Source: Vanilla planifolia
Taxonomy: Eukaryota > Streptophyta > Magnoliopsida > Asparagales > Orchidaceae
NCBI GenBank assembly: GCA_023846275.1
Contig: CM043875.1
Coordinates: forward strand, 4,833,569 to 4,897,568
DNA: 64,000 nucleotides
Direction of reading: 5' to 3'
This document shows, in pieces, positions 51,770 through 62,405 of this stretch; the stretch's first letter is position 1; every line of letters begins with the position of its first letter. The notes beneath the pieces were generated by a model, which worked only from the letters and a program-made list of their open reading frames with translations, was not told the DNA's origin and searched no databases. A program made the translations under genes and the position numbers.

Positions 51770-52200
51770 AAAATAATTATCTTTTATCAAAGATTGATAA
51801 TTTATTTGATCAACTTTAATGAGTAGTGGTATTTCTTAAAATTAACTTAAGATCAGATTATCATCAATTGAGAATTACGAAGAAGAATACTTTTAAACTA
51901 TTTTTTAGAATGAGATATGAACATTATGAGTTTTAGTGTGATCATTTTACATTGATAAATACACCTATAATATTTATGAATCTAATGAATAGAGTTTTAA
52001 AAAAGTATTTGAATAAATTTGTTGTTATATTTATAAATGATATATTATTTTATTAATAGTTTAAAGAAGAGAAGGCTAATTATTTGCACATAGTTTTGCA
52101 ACTTTTGAGAAAATAAATTTCTAAATGTGAGTTTTTACTATAAAAGATAATATTTTTTGTCATATTGTTAGTACTAAAAGCACATCAACTGATCCTTAAA
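51770..52200 (+). pseudogene. Gypsy reverse-transcriptase remnant
   Basis: Blocks like NLFDQL, LRSDYHQLRI, FMNLMN and NKFVVIFI lie in the order expected for Ty3/gypsy RT. It is old, with many breaks. Its orientation is opposite to the remnant just to the left. Confidence 0.6.
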
Positions 52201-52489
52201 AAATTTCTACAATCATGGATTAGCTAAGACCAATAATCAGTATTAAAATAAGAAATATGTAAAGTGAATTTCACAAATAGCCTCTCCTTTGACTTAGTTG
52301 ATAAGAAAGCATATTCAAATTGTGATAATAGTTTTAAATACTTAAAATTAAATTGATTTCAACTCCAGTTCTGATATTACCAGAAGAAACAGAAGGGAAT
52401 CCAATGAGGACAAGGAAAACACATGCATGACTGAAAGCATGATAAAATACAATAGTAAAAATGGAGCTTCTGTGAAGGGTTTTTAAGAG

Positions 52490-52880
52490 ACCAAGCTTTA
52501 TAAGTGAATTCATAAGTCTTAAAATGGTGAAGCACTTATTGGAGATAGCTTAGACTTAGATCCTATGAGAATCTCATAGTTAAGCATGTTAGAGCTAAAG
52601 TTATTTTTAAATTGATAACTAAGCAAGAAAAGACATCTAGAATAAGAAAAAATCTTAATCATATTAAGATTAAGTTTTGTAAGTGAAGGAGTAAGCTTGA
52701 AATGGTAAAGTATTTTTTGGGGATAACTCGAACTTGAATCTCATGAAAACTACATTGTTATGCATGCTAGAATTGGATTAGTTTTGAGATTGATGATCGA
52801 GTTGGAAGAGAATCACAAACAAAAGAAAAACCCAATTAGTTTATAACAATACATCACTAGGATGGTTAGAATATTATAAC
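52490..52880 (+). repeat. 5S rRNA-like doublet, candidate Cassandra-type TRIM
   Basis: Two related blocks, 177 bases apart (cores at about 52559-52640 and 52735-52810), match plant 5S rRNA around the box A region: GATCCYATSAGAA, then AGTTAAGC followed by a TG-rich stretch in the first. The second also keeps a GAT-G-TGA...GGAAG pattern like the 5S box C region. Cassandra elements are known to carry 5S sequence in their LTRs. The doublet ends in ATACATCACTAGGATGGTTAG, close to the LTR end of the TRIM-like array at 40608. It is too diverged to be a working 5S gene. Confidence 0.45.
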
Positions 52881-55690
52881 TATGAAATAGATAACATGAT
52901 TGGCATGCTTTCTAGTATATATGTATCTATTTAATTTATTATTTCTTAATTCATAGTGACCTTAATAAGAATCTAAATATGTATATATAAAATTTAGGAG
53001 ATAATTGATATAATATTGTATGACCTGACTTGTACTTTCAATTGATATTTATATTTTTTATGTTATAAGAACATGATTTAAAGAAATGTTGAAGAGCATG
53101 TTACTATTTTATACATGTTATAGGATTAAAATATTAGTTTGATAAGTAGAGGCAAAGGCTATTTTATTAGTAAATAAACTATTCCTTATAAATGAATTTG
53201 AAAAGATAATAAAATAAAAAAGAAATAAGAACAAGGGTTTGATTATAGAGGACAAGAAATGACTTCGAAAATTATAAAATATTAGTTGCCTAAAGTGATA
53301 TATCTAGTTTTGATGCACATTTCTAGAGATTAAGACAAAGGAGATATCATTATGGCCTATCTTATTACGATACACATTCCAATGATGGAATCCAAAAGAT
53401 GTTAAACTCCTACCCTAAAACCAAACTAAAATAGAAAAAAAAACTTATACAATCATAGAAGGAAAGAATGGAGTTTAAGAAAATTATATATTTTTTTTAT
53501 AAAAGGAGATTAGGTTTATTTTAAAAGAGAACATTAGATTTATTTATATGCTTTCTTATGTTACTTTATTTGTTATTGATGTGCTTTTGATCCAACATGC
53601 AAGATGACATCAAATTAATTATTTTACATGTATGTTATATCGTTTTGTCAATAAGACAATGGTGGTTAGTTTGACCCATTTTATGTCAACATTTTCAGGA
53701 AATAAAGAGACACAACATGAGCTATAAAGGAACATTGAGAGAGACAATACTTTTATTATATCACTTAATAATTTATTCTATATCATGTTATAGAAGCTAA
53801 TGAGTCAGCTATTGTCACTTATATAAAATATTTATTAGATTTATGTTTTGTTATGATATATTGTGTATGACTTTATCTCTTTAAAAAATTTAAAAGAAGC
53901 AACATCGAAAGAAGAAGAAGAAACATCATGGCACTATTCAGAAAGGTTGGTGGTTGCCACATCTAGTCATTAAATCTCTAAAAGCTTTTAGATACTCCAC
54001 AACAATAGAGTTCTCTTGTCTTATTATATGAAGTTATTCACACAATCTTTTATTATAATATCTTGGTCAATACATATGTTTCAATATTTTTTTCATCTCT
54101 TACTAAATAAAAACTCTCCTACCTAGCCTTTGCTTTAAAGCTAACATAGTTCAATTATCTTTTAGAAAGTTCTTTGATAATCATTAAATCTATACAAATC
54201 AAGAAAATACATTTAAGTTAAATAATATAGAAATTTGTTAAGGTCATAGATATCATCTATTGCTAGTTTCTCAACCTTTATCTTTTGTATAGATTTTTCA
54301 TATTGTCATTCCACTTATTTTTAAGAGAGTGTTTCATTCAAACTATTATTCTTAAAGATGTGATAACCATCTTCTAAATGCTCATTTGTGAGACATGGGT
54401 TTAAGATCATATTTATATTAGTCATTAGTTTCTAAAATTATTAAACTAAGTAATTCAAATCTGTTTTATTCTTCCCAATCAATTAGGTGAATTTTTCATA
54501 CATAATACTATATGTCTATTTCATTCTTAAAGGTCTTTAAATTCTTCACTTAATTCTTTTTTATAGCATAATGACATAATAAAGATCTCAACATTATATT
54601 AATGTCGAAACAATATTTTTTTTTGTAAATCATAATTTAATAATTAATATTAATTTTTATTATAATATTAAACTAGATCAAATAAAGATAATACTTAAAA
54701 ATAATTATGATAATTATATAAAAATATGAAAAATTACTTTTCTTTTATTTAAAACAATCTTTCTCAAAAAAATATGAGATTTAAAATATATAATTTGTAT
54801 TCTAATTTGACTAAATCTAACAAGTAAATCATTCTCTTAGTTGTTTTTCAATACATATAAAATAAATTAAATTGAAAGCCTAAATAAATTGATATAAAAG
54901 TGAACTAAAAACAAAAGTTCATTCATGTGAATCCAAATATGCTAACATAATAAGTTCAACATAAAAACATAAAGTCATAAGTCAAACAAGAAAAAGGGTA
55001 CACATTGAAAAAAGGAAATAGATAATCAAAGAAGTGCCTTATAGCATTTGCCTTGTATAATGAACTTGGGTATGATACACGTCCAAGTCCATTGGACCAT
55101 CTTGTATTGTACCATTTACCATGCACATTCTAAATCATACTCTTTTAATTAACCAAGTTTACTTTGTTCAACCATTAGTCTAGTAATTGAAAAGCTAGCT
55201 ATGCTCCATCAATAGATGACGGCCCCTACATGAATGAATCTATAGAATTAAAAAAAAAAAAATTGCTAAAGTATCTTTATCTAAAAAATAATAATAATTA
55301 TCTATTCTATTTTTATTTTTGCATTTAAATTTAAATTAATTGAATGCTATTAAATTCCTATTATACATTTTAATCCCAGCAAATTTATTATTTTCAAATG
55401 AAAACCATAGAAGCCATCACACCATAAATAGTAATTTGCAAATTAAAACCCACAAATAAAGACGGCTACCTATTCAACGATAGCTGCTACTTTATTTTGT
55501 AAATAAAATAAACGTTGATGGCATTTGAGTCCTTAATATTATATTCGAACTTAATTCTCCACTCAAATTTACTCATACTGTCAAGGGGAAAGCCCCATGT
55601 GAACAAGTCCTAAATTTCAATAATATTTTTATTATTTTTAAAATATTTATTGTACATTATTTTATTTTCACCTTTTATTCAGAAATAGCT
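52881..55690. other. AT-rich intergenic DNA, nothing recognised
   Basis: No gene, LTR boundary or domain could be supported in either direction. Composition is slightly less extreme near 55030-55230. Confidence 0.35.
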
Positions 55691-56115
55691 ATTAAAAAAA
55701 AAGATCATATGTGACGACGAGCTTACTAATCCTGCGAAGATTTTTCCGTATGAAAGTGAATGAAATGGCGACGTCACGAAACACCATCATTTGTACCATG
55801 CGGCGGATGTATAGAACGCCACAGGAAAGCGTCAATGTATTATTAAACGTTTTAAACAGGCGTAAATTAGGCGGTGACGGAGGCGGTAATCCAACCAAGA
55901 GGTCCCATTCCTGTCGTCCAAACATTGCTTTACGGTCGAGATCTTGTACGCATAGGAGGAGTGACTTTAATCGCATAAAAGCTGAGGTCCCCATTAGGTT
56001 AGGTGTAGTGTTTTCCGGTGGGTCTAAGCGGTGCAAGTGGAAAATCCGGGAAAAAAAAAAACCAGGGTTAGAATCCAGGGAGAGATCCGGCTTTAAGTTG
56101 TGGTTTTTTTTTTGA
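55691..56115. other. GC-richer island, unassigned
   Basis: This stretch has far more GC and CpG than its surroundings and contains GCGACGTCACG with a C-box/CRE-like ACGT core. Frames exist on both strands (55692-56036 minus, 55711-56115 plus), but neither contains a domain I recognise and both end in homopolymer-driven sequence. It may be a first exon or promoter fragment. The part from 55947 on is repeated at 62406. Confidence 0.3.
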
Positions 56116-57541
56116 CTATATGTAATGATGAAAAGAGAGTAGTTAAATGAGAAATGACCACCATTAGGGATTTGCTATGTTGTGACAATTTTGGGTTTAT
56201 TTGAATTTACATATTTTAATTTAGATCAAACATTAGTTGATAATAAGATATTATTTTGGTTTGGAATTAGTTGAATAGTTCTAGTCAAGCATAAGTGAAG
56301 CTTAAATTAGAATGAACAAAAGAACAAACTAATTTAAATCTTAATCAAAATGAATATTCACCTTTATCAAAATTGGTTGATTAAAAATGCTTATTTGTAT
56401 TCAAAAGTACTCAAGCTTTACTTAGAGATAAGCCTTTATGAAAGTACTTTTTAATTTTTTATTTATGCTATAAAACTTTTAAGACTATTATAATTTCACA
56501 AGACTTTAAGCAAAAATGATATCTAACATTAGCATGTCTTATTCTGACATAAAAAATTAAATTTTTTGTCATAAAGATTGCTTGTAGATCAAATGAAATC
56601 TTCGTTAGACATTTTTATTCACAATTAAGATCAAGAAGAGTTCTTTATAAATATACAACTTGACTTGTTGAAGTTGGTATGAGACATTCAACTTTAGGTA
56701 TTAATAATGTCATTGTCTTTTTTGAACTCAAACAATTTATTTCATATCCAAGATTTAAAATGCATTTATTACTACATTTTCATTCATCTAAACATCATAC
56801 ATAATTACTATAAGTAAAACAAAATATTTAACAGAGTAAACACCATATTTAATCATTTCAACTATATAACAAAAAATCTTTTTTATTTCGCCAAGGTGAT
56901 TGTAAATTATGCATGAATCTAAACACAACATTACGCATTGTGTAATAACTTATCTTAACTTAAATGTGATAAATAATTCAATCTATTAGATAAATTTCTA
57001 AAATATTTTGTGTCAGTCATATATAATACTACATTCAAACTTTATTTTTTCATTTTAATAGATAAACTAATTTTTTTATGACATAAAAAGCATATTTAAC
57101 CTAGTTTATTTTAAGTCCAAAAAAACGTTGTAACAATTAAATCTTTTATCTCAAATATTTTCATTCTGTTTGATTTAAATTGAGCAATAATAGATATCAA
57201 AGGTCTTATACATATGATTTCACCCACAACCATTTTTGTACTTTTTTAGTTAAATTTATTTGATTCATCTTTTAGTAATAATGATGATTACTTTCTCTTT
57301 ACTTAAAATATCTCTTTTTATTTTTCTATTAATTTGCTTGATCTTTTTTCATAAAATAATAAAGAACTCATTAATTTATTAAATAAAAATGGATAAATCT
57401 TTAAACTATTTGATTTTAGTAATCACATACTCAAATTTTAAAGAAAGACTCTTTTAACTATTATTGCATCAATAGTTTGTTCATCATTTGATCTCATTTT
57501 ATTAATGATCACAAACACTCTACACTAGTACAATAATTCAT
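55947..57541 (+). repeat. Direct duplication, first copy (at least 1595 bp)
   Basis: It matches 62406-64000 at a constant offset of 6459 bases with no indel. Homopolymers are equal in both copies (11 A, then 10 T). I saw no mismatch in the parts I compared. The second copy runs off the window, so the true length is unknown. Confidence 0.95.
56380..57000 (-). pseudogene. Copia RNase H remnant
   Basis: On the minus strand short blocks near 56500-56680 follow the C-terminal RNase H region of Ty1/copia Pol (a TSQVVYL-like block, then a spaced RHANVRY-like block). It has many breaks and is old. It lies inside the duplicated segment, so a second copy is at 62839-63459. Confidence 0.45.
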
Positions 57542-58317
57542 TATTTTTTATATTTTTGAGTTTCAAACCTTGAAATTATAGTAAAATCTTTATTTTTATA
57601 TCCCATAACTCTTACCATAATTAAAAATGAAAATCAATTGTCGAGAAATGAGTTTGATTTCACTTGTCTTATTCGGTCTATATAAAATAAATTCTCTTTC
57701 AAGTCATCACAAAAGCAACAAAGAAAGATAATTTTGATTTAGAATATGGTTTTCATACCACAACATTAGACAAAACTCCAGAACAAAAGCAGAAGAAGAT
57801 AAGTCATTGTATTAAAAGAAGAAAAACTTTTGCCATTTCAAGTGTCTTAACAGTATTTTCATAGGAATAAACCAAAAAAACGATAATTATAAATATTAAA
57901 TTAAATTTAATCATTTTTATTTTTTATTTCAAATTTCAGCAATGAGGATCATGTGATTTTCCTCTTGTATTAGTAAGGCACATTTGACAAAGTTCAAAGA
58001 CAAATCAATGAGTTAATAATACATCTGACAAAGTCTGTAAAAGAAATGGTCCTATGTAATTTAAAATGAACCCCCATTTGTTGTACATATAAAAAGAATC
58101 TTTAATAAAAAAAGTTTATTATTAAAGAATTTTTTGTCAAGTTCTTCATGAAATGACGTTTACCAATCATTATAGTGAGAGCAAAACATTGATTCTTCAC
58201 AGAAAACAAATGGTATCTTTATCTTTAAGAATCAATATTCTAGTGTTTAGGAATTGGTCTATCTGTTAATCCAAGCAAAAGAATACTTTAGTATTTTAGA
58301 AATCTACCTTACCTTTG
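57542..58317. other. AT-rich intergenic DNA between the duplication copies
   Basis: No coding is supported. It may continue the copia relic to its left. Confidence 0.3.
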
Positions 58318-58359
58318 ATCTCGATCCTTCAAGCTACAGTCTTTTCTTTGTTTAAGAGG

Positions 58360-58487
58360 TTAACACGAGGGGCCATGCAAAGATAGTTGCCGGAAATGAG
58401 CATGCAAGAAGGCAAATAACAGTGCGTTTTCAATATGGTATGCAATAGATTCAAATAATACATGCGATGACAGATGTTGAAGGAGAC
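58360..58487 (-). CDS. Possible terminal exon of an unrecognised gene
   Basis: On the minus strand a TTCTACAG acceptor-like sequence precedes an open stretch that reads LLQHLSSHVLFESIAYHIEN and ends in TAA at 58360. The composition is more complex than the surrounding DNA and the peptide looks protein-like, with alternating hydrophobic positions as in a helix. I recognise no family. A donor-like AAAG/GTAAGG lies further on, at 58317, so other splicing is possible. It could equally be chance or part of an old repeat. Confidence 0.22.
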
Positions 58488-58491
58488 CTGT

Positions 58492-59620
58492 AGAATAGAG
58501 AAACAAATATATAAGACGGGCAATTAAATGCATAGCTACCGGTTTGGCCCAAGACGACAACAAGATGAGTTACAGATCAAGTCAAGAAGTAGGATTTAAA
58601 TGGTTGTTGTAACCACTTGTTTCATCAAAAGCACAGAAAAGTTCGATGGAACTTATGACAGCTTGGTTAGCAAGTGAAACATACTTAGAGGAGGAGAAGA
58701 TGCAAGGGAATTGAGATGAGGATGGGTTGAGGTCTCATGTCTGAAGTGAAATAGCTGGTTGATGTGCTAATATGATGTGGTTCTTTAAGGTTTGTGATAA
58801 TATTGATTAACTCAAAGCTTATGATATGGTTTGTTGGGGAGAGTGAATTAAATGTAAAGTTGATGTTTGAGGTGTCATTTGGCATTGTATGTGAGACATC
58901 TTCATGTCATATCATCATAGAATGGTGATGTTATTTCTTTGTTTTTTTAGGAACTAAGATTATTAGTATTGTTACATTTTAGTTTGAAAGATGGTTCACT
59001 TTGACTTCATAAAGCATGGAAAAATGTCTTCCTTTTAATGCAACCATCAATGTCGATGTTAATGATTACAAGTTTTGTGTTATAATAAAAAACACACATC
59101 AAAAAAAATATTAAGAGAGCTTATTTTATTCCAACTAGAATTCTAATCTAACGATAAGGTACTAAATAGCTATAATTATTTATATTTTTAATCTCAATAA
59201 AATAAGAATGAATGACATTATTACATAGTTCTTATGATAACGATATTTCAATCAGCTTAGATGGACTTGAAACATATGAAACTACAATAGATGAGTTTGT
59301 GCACAAATCACTAGGTAAAACAACTAACCAAAGCACAAGCGACAAAGTTTCTTGCATAATATGTAAAGTATAAAATAGATAAAACAAAAATTACGTGAGA
59401 TATTCATATAAGTAATAATATGGATCCTTATTACTTGTATCAACAATCATGAATAAAATAAAAGAAAACATCATACTATTATAGAATTTATTGTGCATAT
59501 TATTATTTCGACCAATTTTCATTTATCATTATGAATGCATTTGTCAATATTCTCACTCCTATCGTATTATATTAACTAAATAATAATATAACTATTATGT
59601 TATTATACTATGATCAGACC
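58492..59620. other. Intergenic DNA, nothing certain
   Basis: About 58492-58920 is less AT-rich and could belong to the same doubtful gene as 58360-58487. The rest is AT-rich with no recognised element. Confidence 0.3.
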
Positions 59621-59625
59621 ACTAT
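59621..59625. other. Target-site duplication ACTAT, left copy
   Basis: It matches 61042-61046 on the other side of the solo LTR. Confidence 0.75.
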
Positions 59626-61041
59626 TGTCAAGCCCCCACCTCACTAAATCATTAGATAACAAAATTAACATCAAATTGTTCTGCTGTTACAACATATAGT
59701 GAGGACAAAAAACCAAACCCAAGGTGGGGACCCGACGATAAGACAAACCCCAACTCTAAAATCCAAAATATAGAAATAAAGACATGTTTTTAAACATTAA
59801 TCACACCAAGCTCTCCCCTCTCTCACACACCTCGAGAAAAGGGCTCTTCTATAGTAGCACCATTCCCTCTCTCGGTGCAGTGGTTGTAAAAGCTGTGATA
59901 TAAGCACTAAACGAGATTTTACATATCTCAGTAGATAAATCCGTAATAGATAACCAAATATGAAAAAGATATCAAATGAAAAGGCATACCATATGCAATG
60001 AAAATAAATCATAAAACTACAATCACACAAGATGTCATATATAAGATAATGCCAAATGAAAACCATAAAAAAATGTTAATTCCTTATTTAGGTGTGTTAT
60101 TACCGAGCCCAATTCCCTTTGACGCATTATCCTCTAGATCCAATCATCATCAATAAATGACCTCCAGCCGGCATCTAACCAAAGACAGATATCTGATTCG
60201 AAGATCGATACCCTGCAACACATGCTGGGCCTAGTGCCACTAGAGAGGTATGGTCCCATACCCTGCAACACATGCTAGGCCTGGTGTAAATCATCATGGA
60301 GTTATAACACATAATACCAGGCAGATATCTGATCCGAAGATCGATACCCTGCGACACGCGCTGGGCCTGGTGTAGACACTAGGTAGATATCTGATCCGAA
60401 GATCGATATCCTACAACACATGTTGGGCCTAGCGGTGAGGATAATGTTATCTAGGAATCCTATTTTTATTTGCCATTTTCCAAACATCAATCCAAATAAG
60501 TATCCATATCAAAAGACTTTTCGTTCCATATTACTTCTTCTCTTTTTGTTTTAGCGTTATTGTATCACATTGTTTCTTTCTTTACCATATACAACAATAT
60601 TAATGTATAACATATGCAACAATCAAAGTACTGTGACAGTGAGAAAAGCATATAAAAATACATAATAATATGCTACATCACAGAGTTAGGAATTTATCTA
60701 CCTGACTTTTGATGTACAATTTGTATTGCCAACTTCTTATTCTTCTTGATGTCTTACAAGCCTATAAAATGCAAAAATAATCAATTTAAAATATGCTTAT
60801 TAGCCAAAATTGCTTTCTAAAAGCTGTTCCCAAAATTACAGATATAACTTCCGCCAAAACGAATTGAACTATGCTGACATTTACAAAATTACAAATATAT
60901 CCTCAATATTACAAATCTATCCCAAATCTTTAAAAATTCATAATTTATTCCTTAGAACTCAAAAAATTACAAACTAAACACCGTTAGACTCGTCTCAAAG
61001 AGCTCTTTCAAATAAAATAAAGAAAAAGTAAGACTGTTACA
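59626..61041 (-). mobile_element. Solo LTR of a second gypsy-like family
   Basis: The 1416-base sequence starts TGTCAAGCCCCCACC, ends GACTGTTACA and is flanked by ACTAT on both sides. It has no coding and holds a tandem repeat at 60186-60432. The minus orientation is suggested by its end in that direction (GGGGGCTTGACA), similar to the GGGGTGTAACA end of the Tekay LTR; this is weak. It is unlike the Tekay LTR in sequence. Confidence 0.75.
60186..60432. repeat. Tandem repeat in the second solo LTR
   Basis: Full units lie at 60186-60236, 60322-60372 and 60384-60432 with a partial unit at 60258-60286. Each contains AGATATCTGATYCGAAGATC and ends near GCTGGGCCTRGTG. The last two are spaced 62 bases apart. 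Confidence 0.8.
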
Positions 61042-61046
61042 ACTAT
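61042..61046. other. Target-site duplication ACTAT, right copy
   Basis: It matches 59621-59625. Confidence 0.75.
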
Positions 61047-62405
61047 GGATAAGTATAATCTAAATCAGTAGAATTATTATAATATTATATTTATGATTTT
61101 TTAAAAGTCCAATTTGAAAAGTAAAGTATCGAGTTAGAACTTTAATAAAATGAGTGATTTGTATGAATATATGTTCACACAAATTTTAGACTATTTGTGA
61201 AATTTATGTGAGGATTATAAAAACTCTTTTTCTTTAAACTACAAACTTATATAATAATGTGTGTTGAATAGTAATTTGCCACTAAATGATCATCACATTG
61301 ATTCTTGAGAAATTAAATGTATGCTCAATTATCTAAACTATTAAGAGGAGTTGTTCACTCTTTGTTTCTAACTGAAGGTGATCATTAAAATGATCATTTA
61401 CTTGAGGTGCCAAAAGAAATTTATCGTGATAAGCCAATTGATTGTTGGTCTAACCATCAAGTAAATGCTTTGATTGGGCAGCTGCATAGTTTTAGGTGCC
61501 TATTATTGATAAGTGATGGTCACCATATGCTTTTCTTAGGTCCCTACATTTTTATTTGATTATAGCACAAAGAAAACTTCTAACACTTCTCATTATTATT
61601 CTCATGTATTTGGCAATTATTATAACAACTTCCTAAGTATGCCTTATGTTCCCCAAGGTGGTCCCCTTGGTTGCTAGCTTCTTTGACCACTTTGAACTCT
61701 TCCACTTTGTTGTGTCTCCTAATCTCTAATTTTAGTTAATTAAGATTTTTCCTTCTTGCCCTTATTCATTTTCTCAATCATCACTATGTAAGAGCTAGCT
61801 TGGTTAAAGGTCACAAAAGGGAAAGACTTAAGCTTAGTTGTTATCTTATAATATAATCTTATAATGTACCTCATTAGTGCAGACATTTCATTGGTTTGGT
61901 ATCATCATTTGATTTGTCTACAAGGTGTCTCATTCCAAATCCTCAATAGTAACCTTGATTAAAAGCTATAATAGCATAATTATATGAGAATATAAAAAAA
62001 AATCATTTTTCATAACAATAGTAATTACTTTATTTGTTCTATGTTGCATGCATTAGGACTCCAACTTGGGTGTTGTAGAGTTGGCTTCATGCACCAAGAT
62101 GCACATTTTGCTTGAGCCCCCCATGCTGCACATGTGTAGAATGTGTGCCTAGTGGTAAGTGCTAATCACACATGATGTGTATACAAAGGTACATGCTACA
62201 TGCATGTGATGCACATGGAGTGATAAGTGATACATATCGAGATGCAAGCTGCACATGGGACAATAAATGCTACTTACCTTGACATGTGCTACATGTCAAA
62301 CAATAGGCCTTGCATGTAAGCATTTGCACTTTGCCACTTCCAGTGCACTACTGCAACATCCATGGTGTCCCAAGCATTACTACTCAAACTAAGTCATACA
62401 CAGTC
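61047..62405. other. Unassigned DNA, CATG-rich at its right end
   Basis: A short open stretch on the plus strand near 61405-61500 and another near 61555-61680 look protein-like, but I cannot name a family; an old copia gag is possible. From 62060 to 62330 the words ACATG, TGCTAC and GTGATA recur without a fixed period. The segment ends at the left edge of the second duplication copy. Confidence 0.3.

Noticed and set aside
52559-52640. A functional 5S rRNA gene.
   Set aside because: Too many differences from plant 5S rRNA and no matching 5' part; it fits an element-borne 5S relic better.
55692-56115. Frames of 114 (minus) and 134 (plus) codons in the GC-richer island.
   Set aside because: They overlap on opposite strands, neither has a domain, and the plus frame ends in sequence driven by A and T runs. 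I kept the island as an unassigned feature only.
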